Part shown: positions 46,573 to 55,601 of the stretch, piece after piece
Layout: the number at the start of each line of letters is the position of its first letter
Position numbering within the stretch: the first letter of the stretch is position 1
Assembly (NCBI GenBank): GCA_000230935.2
Contig: AGIQ01000001.1
Location: forward strand, 310,001 to 374,000
Length of the DNA: 64,000 bases
DNA from: Mycolicibacterium rhodesiae JS60
GTDB taxonomy: Bacteria; Actinomycetota; Actinomycetes; Mycobacteriales; Mycobacteriaceae
Reading direction: 5' to 3'
Position numbers and translations under genes: made by a program
Notes under the pieces: model-generated
What the model was told of the DNA's origin: nothing
What the model saw: only the letters and a program-made list of their open reading frames with translations
Databases searched by the model: none

Positions 46573-47664
46573 TCACAGCGCGCCGCGGCGCAGGCGCTCC
46601 ACCGCCAGCCGTCCGGCGCCCACCGCATCGGTCGGCGGCAGCGAGTCGGCGTCGATCTCGGCAGCCACCTCGTGCTCGCCGCCCGTGGTCAGGGCGGTTT
46701 CGGCCGGAATGCCCCGCTTCACCAGAGCCAGTGCGATCGGACCGAGGTCGACGTGATCGACGACCGTGCCCAGCCGGCCGACGACACGCCCACCGGCCAG
46801 CAGGGGGTCGCCGGTGGCCGGGCGTTCGCCGGACCCGTCGAGGTGCACGAGGACCAACATCCGGGGTGGTTTTCCCAAGTTGTGGACGCGGGCCACGGTC
46901 TCCTGACCGCGATAGCAGCCCTTGTCGAGGTGCACAGCCCCTTGCCCCGGTCCGCCGATCCAGCCCGCTTCATGCGGGATGGTCCGTTCGTCGGTGTCCA
47001 CGCCCAGCCGGGGGCGTTGGGCGGCGACCCGGTGGGCCTCGTACGCCCACACTCCGGCGCGGCGGACCCCGGCGGCCTCCAAGCGGGCCAGCCAGTCGGC
47101 GGCGTCGGCCCGCGGCACCAGCAGGTCTAGCTCGATCTGGCCCGGCTCGGAAGGCATCCGGCGCACGAAACCACCGCTGCTGAGTGGGACGGCCGTCGAC
47201 TCGGCGGGCAGTTCGGCCAGGCCGAGGACCGCCAGAACGGCGGGGTCGCCCAGGCGCGGACCGAGCAGCGAGAGCACCGCGAGGTCGGCCGCCTCGGGGG
47301 CAACGTCGGACCAGAACACCATCTTGCGCAGATAGGCCAGTAGCGGCTCGCCCCGTGAGCCCTCGGTGTCGAGGTAGGTGACGCCGTCCAGCTCGGTCTG
47401 CACCCAGTGATCCTCGACACGGCCCTGCCCGTCGAGGCTCAGATTCTCCGTCGACACGCCGTCGGGCAGCTCGCTGACGTGCTGGCTCGAGATCGAGTGC
47501 AGCCAGCTGCGCCGGTCGGCTCCGGTCAGCGCGAGGACGGCGCGGTTGGACCGATCCACCACGACGGCGTCATGTGCGGCAGAGCGCTGTTCGCCGAACG
47601 GATCGCCGTAGTGCCAGATCGCGCCGGCGTCGGGAGAGTTGTCAGGGGCGGGGACGGCTGACAC
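46573..47664 (-). CDS. Folate-binding YgfZ/GcvT-like protein (Rv0811c type)
   Basis: 363 residues from GTG 47664. The hallmark KGCYRGQETVARVHNLG (KGCYxGQE) is at about residue 245, and SQHVSELPDGVSTENLSLDGQGRV at the N-terminal GcvT-like domain binds folate. YgfZ-type proteins help repair or assemble Fe-S clusters in a tetrahydrofolate-dependent way. It is divergent from the aminodeoxychorismate lyase gene, which is also a folate-pathway gene, with 38 bp between starts. Confidence 0.93.
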   Translation of the reverse strand: MSAVPAPDNSPDAGAIWHYGDPFGEQRSAAHDAVVVDRSNRAVLALTGADRRSWLHSISSQHVSELPDGVSTENLSLDGQGRVEDHWVQTELDGVTYLDTEGSRGEPLLAYLRKMVFWSDVAPEAADLAVLSLLGPRLGDPAVLAVLGLAELPAESTAVPLSSGGFVRRMPSEPGQIELDLLVPRADAADWLARLEAAGVRRAGVWAYEAHRVAAQRPRLGVDTDERTIPHEAGWIGGPGQGAVHLDKGCYRGQETVARVHNLGKPPRMLVLVHLDGSGERPATGDPLLAGGRVVGRLGTVVDHVDLGPIALALVKRGIPAETALTTGGEHEVAAEIDADSLPPTDAVGAGRLAVERLRRGAL

Positions 47665-47702
47665 ACATCAACTCTACGGGGCTGCCAGTACGCTGTGACC
47701 CC

Positions 47703-48587
47703 ATGCCCGATATGCCGAGCAGCCCGTCGGTGCTCGTCACCCTCGACGGCGAGGTGTGCGATCCAGCCCAGCCGCTGCTGTTCGCCGACGACCTGGCCGC
47801 CGTGCGCGGTGACGGCGTTTTCGAGACGCTGCTGGTCCGCGACGGCCGTGCCTGCCTGGTGGAAGAACACCTCTATCGGCTGGTTCAGTCGGCCAGGATG
47901 ATGGACCTGCCCGAGCCGGACCTGGCGGCCTGGCGGCGGGCCCTCGTTATCGCGGTCGCGCAGTGGACGTCCGCCGAGGAGGCCGCACTGCGGCTGGTCT
48001 ACAGCCGCGGCCGCGAGCACGGCACGGCGCCGACGGCCTACCTGACGGTCAATCCGCTGCCGGCGCGGGTTGGCGTGACCCGCCGGGACGGAATCGCCGC
48101 GCTGCTACTCGACCGCGGGCTGCCCGCCACCGGGGTCGACACCATGCCCTGGCTGGTGGCCGGCGCCAAGACGCTGTCCTACGCGGTGAACATGGCCGCG
48201 CTGCGGTACGCCGCCGAAAAGGGCGCCGGTGACGTGATCTTCGTCAGCTCCGACGGATATCTACTCGAGGGTCCGCGGTCGACGGTGGTGATCGCCACCG
48301 ACGACGGTTCCGGCGGGACATGCTTTCTCACCCCGCCGCCGTGGTATCCGATCCTGCGGGGAACGACTCAGCAGGCGCTGTTCCAGGTCGCCCGGGACAA
48401 GGGCTACGACTGCGACTACCGCGCGCTGAAGCCATCGGATCTGCTTGATGCCCAAGGGGTTTGGCTGGTGTCCAGCATCACTCTCGGGGCCCGGGTGCAC
48501 ACCCTTGACGGACAACCCTTGCGGCCCAACAGGCTGGCGGCCGAGGTTAGCGCGCTGGTTGACGCCGCGATTGTCTGCGATCGCTGA
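47703..48587 (+). CDS. pabC: Aminodeoxychorismate lyase-like PLP enzyme (Rv0812 type)
   Basis: 294 residues from ATG 47703. It belongs to fold-type IV PLP enzymes: the Schiff-base Lys is in VAGAKTLSYAVNM, the cofactor-binding Glu in YLLEGPRSTV, and RGDGVFETLLVRDG is the conserved N-terminal stretch. The likely reaction is formation of p-aminobenzoate from aminodeoxychorismate for folate synthesis; a D-amino acid or branched-chain aminotransferase is possible. It is divergent from the folate-binding YgfZ-like gene. Confidence 0.88.
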   Translation: MPDMPSSPSVLVTLDGEVCDPAQPLLFADDLAAVRGDGVFETLLVRDGRACLVEEHLYRLVQSARMMDLPEPDLAAWRRALVIAVAQWTSAEEAALRLVYSRGREHGTAPTAYLTVNPLPARVGVTRRDGIAALLLDRGLPATGVDTMPWLVAGAKTLSYAVNMAALRYAAEKGAGDVIFVSSDGYLLEGPRSTVVIATDDGSGGTCFLTPPPWYPILRGTTQQALFQVARDKGYDCDYRALKPSDLLDAQGVWLVSSITLGARVHTLDGQPLRPNRLAAEVSALVDAAIVCDR

Positions 48588-48601
48588 AAAGCGAAAATCT
48601 G

Positions 48602-48631
48602 TTGGCAGACCCGGTGTGGCGCGGGTACGGT
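48602..48631 (+). promoter_or_regulatory. Promoter of the 48.6-kb small transcript
   Basis: TTGGCA (48602-48607) and TACGGT (48626-48631) are spaced by 18 bases and fit a vegetative (SigA) promoter. Transcription should begin near 48638, after the pabC stop and before the near-perfect ribosome binding site. Confidence 0.55.
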
Positions 48632-48665
48632 CGGCCCTACACAGGGAAGGAGGTGGTCTGCGAAA

Positions 48666-48704
48666 TTGATAGCTTCTAGGACATGTGAGGTGGCTGCCAG
48701 CTAG
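48666..48704 (+). CDS. 12-codon small ORF in the candidate small transcript
   Basis: TTG 48666 opens MIASRTCEVAAS, ending at TAG 48702-48704, 11-12 bases after the GAAGGAGGTGG site. An overlapping alternative, GTG 48653 to TAG 48679 (8 codons), starts within the same ribosome site. The unusually strong Shine-Dalgarno sequence suggests that translation occurs here. The peptide contains a single Cys and no known motif. The start choice is uncertain. Confidence 0.4.
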   Translation: MIASRTCEVAAS

Positions 48705-48767
48705 CAGCACCAGGTGCGGTGGATTCACCTGCGTCCTGCGCGCGCTGGCGAATTCCCGGCAGCTACC

Positions 48768-48816
48768 CGGCCCCCGAGCTCTGGTTTGTCCAACCAGGTG
48801 AACGGCTCGGGGGCCG
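48768..48816. terminator. Strong two-tier hairpin after the small transcript
   Basis: CGGCCCCCGAGC pairs perfectly with GCTCGGGGGCCG (12 bp). Within the loop, CTGGTT pairs with AACCAG around a 5-base loop. It ends the plus-strand transcript and, read from the other side, lies just beyond the stop of the minus-strand lipoprotein gene, so it can serve both. Confidence 0.65.
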
Positions 48817-48848
48817 CCCCATTTCTGCAGACCTCTTGTGCGGCCTCG

Positions 48849-49184
48849 TCAGTGCTGCGGTGGCGCGGGCGCCAGTGACGCGCACGCCTGTAGGCCCCTG
48901 TCCCATACGGATTGATCGACACCGGGCGGCGCCGGCGGCTGACTGCCCTGCCCCTGCCCACCCGGACCGCCCTGGGGCGGCTGACCGTTCGGACCACCTT
49001 GCGGTGGCGGCCCCTGAGTCGGTGCGGGGACACCGTTTTCAGTCATGCAGGCGACGAAGGGATCATTCGGTCCGCCCGGATTGCCCGGCGCGGCCTCACT
49101 CGACGGCGAGCAGGCCGCCACCGTACCGATCACAGCAGCCCCCAGGGCGATCGTCGCCCCGGCATGCAGCGGTCGCAGAATCAT
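48849..49184 (-). CDS. Pro/Gly/Gln-rich lipoprotein A
   Basis: 111 residues from ATG 49184, which has AAGGAG upstream; earlier in-frame starts are less likely. The signal peptide ends in a lipobox-like IGTVAAC (Cys about 25). The middle is a Pro-Gln-Gly-Gly low-complexity linker. The end has GVDQSVWDRGLQACASL, and VACMTENGVPAP precedes the linker; both segments match lipoprotein B encoded next door, so the two are paralogues. Function unknown; it is expected to be anchored on the outer face of the plasma membrane. Confidence 0.75.
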   Translation of the reverse strand: MILRPLHAGATIALGAAVIGTVAACSPSSEAAPGNPGGPNDPFVACMTENGVPAPTQGPPPQGGPNGQPPQGGPGGQGQGSQPPAPPGVDQSVWDRGLQACASLAPAPPQH

Positions 49185-49316
49185 CGTCGTCTCCTTCTCG
49201 AAAGCGAAGCCCGACCGTATGCACGCCGCGTAGGTGTGGATTAGCACCCGGCTGTGGGGCACCTGTGAGCCACCCGGATCTTCGAATCCGATTCTGCTGA
49301 AAAGGTGTTGACGAAT

Positions 49317-49334
49317 CCCCGGCTGGAGCCGGGG
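49317..49334 (-). terminator. Hairpin abutting the lipoprotein B stop
   Basis: CCCCGGC-TGGA-GCCGGGG (7-bp stem, 4-base loop) begins at the base next to the stop codon of lipoprotein B on the minus strand. It likely reduces read-through into lipoprotein A. There is no T-run. Confidence 0.45.
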
Positions 49335-49616
49335 CTAGCTGGCGGGCCCCGGCTCCAGCGGGGTGCACGCTTTTCTGGCCTGGTCCCAGACGCCGGGGTC
49401 TACGCCCGCCGGCGGGCCCAGCACGGCCGGGCCTGCCGAATCGGGCACGCCGTGCTGGTGCAGGCATTGCGCCAGCGACCCATGCTCGGCCGGGGCCGCG
49501 CTCGTGGTACTCGGTGCCGGACTGATCACCGTGGGTTGTGACGGGGATGGGGTGGGTGCGCAGCCCGCCAGGATCGCGGTGGCCGCCGTGGCGACCCCGA
49601 TGGTCAGGCCGCGCAT
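49335..49616 (-). CDS. Small lipoprotein B, paralogue of lipoprotein A
   Basis: 93 residues. The N-terminal TAATAILAGC is a clear lipobox (Cys 19). A Ser/Pro/Thr linker follows, then LAQCLHQHGVP and GVDPGVWDQARKACTPL, which correspond to segments in lipoprotein A (CMTENGVP and GVDQSVWDRGLQAC). The two conserved Cys residues may form a disulfide. Its ATG overlaps the stop of the nitrobindin-like gene by one base (TGATG), so the two are coupled. Confidence 0.8.
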   Translation of the reverse strand: MRGLTIGVATAATAILAGCAPTPSPSQPTVISPAPSTTSAAPAEHGSLAQCLHQHGVPDSAGPAVLGPPAGVDPGVWDQARKACTPLEPGPAS

Positions 49617-50263
49617 CAGCCGACGTATCGGGTCAGGCGCGCGGACAGATGGGGCACCAGGCCGCCGTCAGCGTCGACACGCTCCTCGACGTAGGCCAGG
49701 TCGCCGCCCTCGACGATCCCGTAGAGCCGCTTGGCCCCGCCGACCAGCACACCGGACTTGCTGCGGGCCAGCGCGTCGGTCACCAGCTCCCACGACGACT
49801 GCGTGAGCGGCTGGCCGTAGAACAGCTCCACGTAGCCGGCGGAATGCGCCAGCAGGAGTTCGATGGCCTGAGACTCGCCCGCGTCGGCGGGGTCGGTGAC
49901 GAACCGCCAGAAGCCGGTCTCCCGCAGGCCAGGGGAGTGATAGTCACCGCCCTCGTCGAGACGCCACGACCGGGCGTCCCAGTTCAGATAATCCCCGCCG
50001 TCGTGGGAGACGATGATCTGCTGTCCGAAGCGGTAGTCGCCGCGCGGGCCGCGGCCTTCGCCCTCGCCACGCCACACACCGACCAGTGGCAGCAAGGCCA
50101 GCAGTGCGTCGTGGAGATTGGCGCCCAGGCGCAGATTCGCGGTGTCGGCGGGCAACGGCAGGTCGTCGAAAACGGGGATGTTCCGACCGGCCGTCTCCTT
50201 GGCGCGCTCAGCGGCCGCGGCTACGGCGCGATCACCGCTACGGGGGGTGTCCTCGGAACTCAC
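49616..50263 (-). CDS. Nitrobindin-like FABP-fold protein (Rv0813c type)
   Basis: 215 residues from GTG 50263, which overlaps the stop of the small membrane gene upstream (GTGA). The beta-barrel hallmark [11 protein letters not shown] is at about residue 57, followed by [21 protein letters not shown] and HLSARLTRY near the end with the candidate haem-ligand His. The M. tuberculosis counterpart Rv0813c has a lipocalin/FABP-type barrel and relatives bind haem. A role in haem or nitric oxide/peroxynitrite chemistry is inferred. Confidence 0.88.
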   Translation of the reverse strand: MSSEDTPRSGDRAVAAAAERAKETAGRNIPVFDDLPLPADTANLRLGANLHDALLALLPLVGVWRGEGEGRGPRGDYRFGQQIIVSHDGGDYLNWDARSWRLDEGGDYHSPGLRETGFWRFVTDPADAGESQAIELLLAHSAGYVELFYGQPLTQSSWELVTDALARSKSGVLVGGAKRLYGIVEGGDLAYVEERVDADGGLVPHLSARLTRYVG

Positions 50264-50358
50264 GACTCGTCGGTGACCAGTCGGTAGAGCGCGTACAACG
50301 CGAACCAGGTGATCAACACGACCGTCGCGACCAGGAGGATCTCGAAGAAAAGAACCAC
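50260..50358 (-). CDS. 32-residue single-pass membrane protein
   Basis: GTG 50358 to TGA 50260 encodes 32 residues, of which about residues 2-27 form one transmembrane helix ([18 protein letters not shown]), ending YRLVTDES. The stop overlaps the start of the nitrobindin-like gene by GTGA, the same coupling used throughout this operon, which supports it as a real gene. No strong ribosome site is visible. Function unknown. Confidence 0.6.
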   Translation of the reverse strand: MVLFFEILLVATVVLITWFALYALYRLVTDES

Positions 50359-50417
50359 GCTGCCAGTCTATCCGGGGCTCGGGCGGACGCACCGCCCGAG
50401 CCACCCCGGCTTCGTCG

Positions 50418-50720
50418 TCACGCGACCTTGATGTCGACCTCGTGGATGCCTGCGCCGACCGGCGCCACCGTGGCGTCGCCGTTGCCGACCTTGGACAGTG
50501 CACGCACGGTCCAGGTGCCCGGCGCGGCGAAGAACCGGAAGTCACCGGTCGCCGAGGCCACCACCTCGGCAGTGAACTCGTCACTGGAATCCAGCAGGCG
50601 CACGAACGCGCCGGCCACCGTCTGACCCGAGTCGTCGACGACGCGACCGGTGATCACGGTTTCTTTCTCCAGGTCGACACCGGCAGGCAGGGTCTGTCCT
50701 TGTTTAGGTGCAGAGCACAT
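50418..50720 (-). CDS. sseC: SseC-like DUF1416 protein
   Basis: 100 residues. It starts [20 protein letters not shown] and continues as a carboxypeptidase-regulatory-like beta-sandwich ([39 protein letters not shown]). In mycobacteria this gene always accompanies a CysA-type sulfurtransferase and is called sseC. It lies 2 bp after cysA. Its role in sulfur metabolism is inferred from that pairing. Confidence 0.92.
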   Translation of the reverse strand: MCSAPKQGQTLPAGVDLEKETVITGRVVDDSGQTVAGAFVRLLDSSDEFTAEVVASATGDFRFFAAPGTWTVRALSKVGNGDATVAPVGAGIHEVDIKVA

Positions 50721-50722
50721 GA

Positions 50723-51556
50723 TCAACTTCCCAACTCGATCGGGGCCCCCACCAGGGAGCCGTATTCGGTCCAACTACCGTCGTAGTTCTTGACGTTCTT
50801 GTGCCCCAACAGTTCCTGCAGCACGAACCAGGTGTGCGACGAGCGCTCACCGATGCGGCAGTAGGCGATGGTCTCCTTCTCGCCGTCCAGGCCGGCCGCC
50901 GCGTAGAGCTTGGCCAAATCCTCATCGGACTTGAAGGTGCCGTCTTCGTTGGCAGCCTTGCTCCACGGAACGTTGATGGCGCCGGGGATATGCCCGGGGC
51001 GCTGGCTCTGCTCCTGCGGCAGGTGGGCCGGCGCCAGGATCTTGCCGGAGAATTCGTCGGGGGAGCGGACGTCGACGAGGTTCTTGGCGCCGATGGCGGC
51101 GATCACCTCGTCGCGGAACGCGCGAATGCTGTTGTCGGGCGCCGCGGCTGTGTACGTAGTGGCGGGGCGCGGCGCGACATCCGTCACCAGGGGGCGTCCG
51201 TCGAGTTCCCACTTCTTGCGGCCGCCGTCGAGCAGCTTGACGTTCTCGTGGCCGTACAGCTTGAAGTACCAGTACGCGTAGGCGGCAAACCAGTTGTTGT
51301 TGCCGCCGTACAGGATCACGGTGTCGTCGTTGCTGATTCCCTTGTCGGACAACAGCTTCGAGAACTGCTGCTGATCGACGAAGTCACGCTTGACCTGGTC
51401 CTGCAGCTCGGTCTTCCAGTCCAGCCTGACGGCGCCGGCGATGTGGCCGCCTTCGTAGGCCGAGGTGTCCTCGTCGACCTCGACGAAGACGGTGTTCGGC
51501 GCGTCGAGATTGCTCTCGGCCCAGTCGGTGGAGACCAGGACGTCGGAGCGTGCCAT
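50723..51556 (-). CDS. cysA: Thiosulfate sulfurtransferase (rhodanese), CysA2-type
   Basis: 277 residues with two rhodanese domains. The active-site loop CRIGERSSH carries the persulfide Cys (233) in the C-terminal domain; GGHIAGAVRLDW and DVRSPDEFSG are conserved in the two halves. It transfers sulfane sulfur from thiosulfate to acceptors in the cytoplasm. The name follows the mycobacterial cysA2/cysA3 usage and does not mean the sulfate transporter. It lies downstream of a DUF4395 gene and a polycysteine leader peptide. Confidence 0.95.
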   Translation of the reverse strand: MARSDVLVSTDWAESNLDAPNTVFVEVDEDTSAYEGGHIAGAVRLDWKTELQDQVKRDFVDQQQFSKLLSDKGISNDDTVILYGGNNNWFAAYAYWYFKLYGHENVKLLDGGRKKWELDGRPLVTDVAPRPATTYTAAAPDNSIRAFRDEVIAAIGAKNLVDVRSPDEFSGKILAPAHLPQEQSQRPGHIPGAINVPWSKAANEDGTFKSDEDLAKLYAAAGLDGEKETIAYCRIGERSSHTWFVLQELLGHKNVKNYDGSWTEYGSLVGAPIELGS

Positions 51557-51590
51557 GAAGTGGTTCCTTTCGGTTGCGGGTCTTGAAGTC

Positions 51591-52061
51591 TTAAAGGGTT
51601 TCCGGAGCCGGGCGCAGCCGGGCTACGAGTGGGTAGAGCTGGCAGCCGAGGCAGATGCCGAAGGCTGCGTTGAGGAACGTGGCGAACAGCGCGAAGGAGG
51701 TCGCGATCGTGCCGAGCAGGGGCGCGCCGAATGCGAAGCCGGCGACGCCGACGACGGCGAACACCAATCCCACCAATTGGGCGAACTTCAACGGCGGTAC
51801 CGGTTCCCGCTCGGTGACCGGGGCCAGTCGCGGCGCCACCAGATTGGCGAAGATCAGCCCGTACGGGTGCTGACGCGGCCCGCGCAGCGCACCGATCGTG
51901 AACACCGCGGCTTGCAGTGCCAGCAGGATCGCCGCGGCGACGGTGCTGAACCCCGAGATCACCAACACCGCGATCAGGACGACGGTGGTGACCCACGCCC
52001 CGAAGCGAGGGCCGCGGACGTCCACCTGGGTGGGTCTGGCGGTGTTGGTGCTGGTCGACAT
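51591..52061 (-). CDS. DUF4395 membrane protein of the sulfur operon
   Basis: 156 residues from ATG 52061, which has AGGAG upstream. Four hydrophobic helices are visible (about 22-40, 44-60, 95-115, 118-140), with a GICLGCQLYPL motif near the C-terminus that holds two Cys residues in a CxxC-like spacing. DUF4395 proteins are often encoded beside rhodaneses and thioredoxins, so a role in sulfur transfer or transport is likely. It is 90 bp downstream of the polycysteine peptide. Confidence 0.88.
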   Translation of the reverse strand: MSTSTNTARPTQVDVRGPRFGAWVTTVVLIAVLVISGFSTVAAAILLALQAAVFTIGALRGPRQHPYGLIFANLVAPRLAPVTEREPVPPLKFAQLVGLVFAVVGVAGFAFGAPLLGTIATSFALFATFLNAAFGICLGCQLYPLVARLRPAPETL

Positions 52062-52150
52062 CGATCTACTCCTGTTGCTCATCGGGCTGGACGGAGACAA
52101 GCCGCAAACGGCCGCTCCAGAGTGGCGGCGCGAACGGAAGGCGCGGCTAC

Positions 52151-52243
52151 TCAGCAGCTACAGCAACAACAGCAACAACCCGCGACGCGGCACAGATCAA
52201 CTGCGCGACGCTTGGTGAGCGAGAGCTCGAGGCGGGCTGACAC
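52151..52243 (-). CDS. Polycysteine leader peptide (cysteine attenuator uORF)
   Basis: 30 residues from GTG 52243 (an in-frame ATG at 52252 is the alternative), ending RVAGCCCCCCSC with six consecutive Cys codons. TAGCAT ends 7 bases before GTG 52243, the position for a leaderless transcript. Leaderless polycysteine ORFs upstream of sulfur operons have been reported in M. smegmatis as cysteine-responsive attenuators: when Cys-tRNA is scarce the ribosome stalls and the downstream genes are expressed. It sits before DUF4395-cysA-sseC, matching that arrangement. Confidence 0.85.
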   Translation of the reverse strand: MSARLELSLTKRRAVDLCRVAGCCCCCCSC

Positions 52244-52272
52244 GCCAGACATGCTACCCAATGACCGGGGTC

Positions 52273-52686
52273 TCAGGCCAACAGAGGTTCGACGGCCGAG
52301 CGCAGGTCAGCGGCCTTGGGAACACCCGCCGTGCGGTATCGCTGCCGGCCCTGCGCGTCGAAGATGAACGTGGTTGGCAGCGACATGACCGAAAGCTTGC
52401 GCGCGGCAGCCGGATTGGCATCCATATCGATCTCTACGTGAGCGACGTCACGCATGTCGTCGCAGACCTGGTTGACCACTCGGCGAACTCCTGCGCAGGG
52501 TCCGCACCACACTGCGCTGAAGTGCACGATCGTCGGCCCGGTCCGGGAAAGTCCCAGCTCGCTGACGTCGACATCGGCCGATTCGGCTTCGCGCACGATG
52601 CCCGAACGCCGGTTGTGCAGCACGCCGGCGACTCCGGCCACGCCTAGCGCGACGACCGCGATGATCGCGGTGACCGTGGGGGTCAT
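52273..52686 (-). CDS. thiX: Membrane-anchored thioredoxin-like protein ThiX
   Basis: 137 residues. An N-terminal transmembrane helix (about 4-22) is followed by a thioredoxin domain with the active site WCGPC (residues 60-64) and the cis-Pro in SLPTTF. The domain would face one side of the plasma membrane. Its start overlaps the lmeA stop (ATGA). It corresponds to Rv0816c. It probably reduces disulfides for the neighbouring sulfur enzymes, but this is inference. Confidence 0.92.
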   Translation of the reverse strand: MTPTVTAIIAVVALGVAGVAGVLHNRRSGIVREAESADVDVSELGLSRTGPTIVHFSAVWCGPCAGVRRVVNQVCDDMRDVAHVEIDMDANPAAARKLSVMSLPTTFIFDAQGRQRYRTAGVPKAADLRSAVEPLLA

Positions 52687-53486
52687 GACTGTTTGAACCC
52701 GTCGAGGCGCAGCGTTACTCCCTCGGTGATGCCTTCGATGATGATGTCCGATCCGCGGGCACCCTCGGTGGTGGGGCGCACGCCGAACGGCAGCTTCTGG
52801 CCCGGCAGGCTGCCGCTGAACGCCGCCAGTACGGCCGGCTTCCGCTCGTCGGGCACCGCCTGGTCAGCCGTACCGGGCCCGGTCTGCACATCGGTCGCGG
52901 TGAATACCAGCGTCGCATGGTCCTCGCCGGCGATCGACAGGTCGACGGCGACGCTGACCGGCTTATCGAAGTCGGCTTTATTCGGCGTTCCGGTGAACAC
53001 CAGCCCCTTGTTGCCGGAGATGCCCGACTCGGTGGTGCCGCCGGTCGCGTCGTTGGTCTCTTTCGACGGCGCCTCCACCATCAGGTCCTTGATCCCCATG
53101 AACCGGCCGAGGTGGCCGGAGTCGATGATGATGCGGCTCTCCAGCTTGCCCACCGGCAGATCCGCATCCGGCCTGATCAGCCACGATGCCTGGGTGAGGT
53201 CGATGTCGTGCAGGGTGGCCTCGAGCGAGGCCTTGCCGACCACCGGATGTCGCACCCCGTTGGCCTTGATCTCGATCTCGTGAAAACGATGTTGCATGGC
53301 CTGGCGGATGAAGGGAAAGCCCAGGATGGCGACCGACGGGTCGAACGACAGCCCAGCGGCGGTCCGGACCGTGCGAGCCAGCCGGTATTCGGCGTAGATC
53401 GTCGCCCCGAAATCGGCCCCGACCGCCCCGACCAGCACGGCCAGCACCGTGGCTCCCAGGGTGATCAGCAGCTTCCGCACCTGCAT
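52683..53486 (-). CDS. lmeA: LmeA-type lipid-binding protein (DUF2993)
   Basis: 267 residues from ATG 53486 (GTG 53498 is possible). An N-terminal hydrophobic segment (about 6-28) acts as signal or anchor. The mature part is beta-rich and has the DUF2993 pattern ILGFPFIRQAMQHRFHEIEIKANGV. M. smegmatis LmeA and Rv0817c bind phosphatidylinositol and are needed for proper lipomannan elongation. It is the first gene of the pair lmeA-thiX, divergent from glnR. Confidence 0.92.
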   Translation of the reverse strand: MQVRKLLITLGATVLAVLVGAVGADFGATIYAEYRLARTVRTAAGLSFDPSVAILGFPFIRQAMQHRFHEIEIKANGVRHPVVGKASLEATLHDIDLTQASWLIRPDADLPVGKLESRIIIDSGHLGRFMGIKDLMVEAPSKETNDATGGTTESGISGNKGLVFTGTPNKADFDKPVSVAVDLSIAGEDHATLVFTATDVQTGPGTADQAVPDERKPAVLAAFSGSLPGQKLPFGVRPTTEGARGSDIIIEGITEGVTLRLDGFKQS

Positions 53487-53583
53487 ATTCTGGCTCACCA
53501 CCGTCAGGCGGCCAGCGCGTGGCCGCGGGCTGCATCCGTCGGATCGGCTAAATAGCAGGTGGCGGGTTAAAGTTATGTGACCC

Positions 53584-53602
53584 ATGGTCGGGTAACGACC
53601 AT
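53584..53602. promoter_or_regulatory. Inverted repeat ATGGTCG-N5-CGACCAT upstream of glnR
   Basis: A perfect 7-bp inverted repeat with a 5-bp spacer lies in the lmeA-glnR intergenic region, 72 bp upstream of the glnR start. It could be an operator or a hairpin in the glnR leader. The binder is unknown. Confidence 0.4.
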
Positions 53603-53673
53603 ATGTCGCCCATGAGTCTGGTGGGTCAACGCGACGGTGCTGTCGACGATGAGCATCCAGGGCATTGGAGAGT

Positions 53674-55472
<1,799 letters not shown>

Positions 55473-55495
55473 TTAGCGGCTTTCCGCAATGCCCC

Positions 55496-55525
55496 GTTCA
55501 TGAACCTGTTCACCTCTCGTTCACC
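55496..55525 (+). promoter_or_regulatory. Pho-box-like direct repeats upstream of pstS
   Basis: GTTCA occurs at 55496, 55508 and 55519, and the last two are extended to GTTCACC with an 11-base period. Direct repeats of about 11 bp with a TTCACC-type half-site are the pattern recognised by OmpR-type phosphate regulators (SenX3-RegX3/PhoP/PhoB). The site is about 80-105 bp upstream of pstS, well placed for activation. Confidence 0.65.
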
Positions 55526-55601
55526 TTCCATGTCCGTTCCGTCTACCACCACCGCATACGTTGCCGAGGTGTCTCCAAGCCGACGAGGGAAAGTAGGAGC
55601 A

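Larger units (their letters stand above)
48638..48820 (+). ncRNA. Candidate free-standing small RNA / small mRNA
   Basis: A stretch of about 180 bases between pabC and the convergent lipoprotein gene has its own promoter, an AGGGAAGGAGGTGG ribosome site, a 12-codon ORF, and three hairpins (48689-48711; 48711-48731; 48768-48816). The last is a strong terminator-like stem. No plus-strand gene lies downstream, so this is not a leader of another gene. It may be a small mRNA, a dual-function RNA, or a 3' UTR product of pabC. I do not recognise a named family. Confidence 0.5.

Noticed and set aside
48638..48820. A known metabolite riboswitch before a lipoprotein or pabC
   Set aside because: I could not match it to a known class such as TPP, SAM or cobalamin, and no gene follows it on the same strand.
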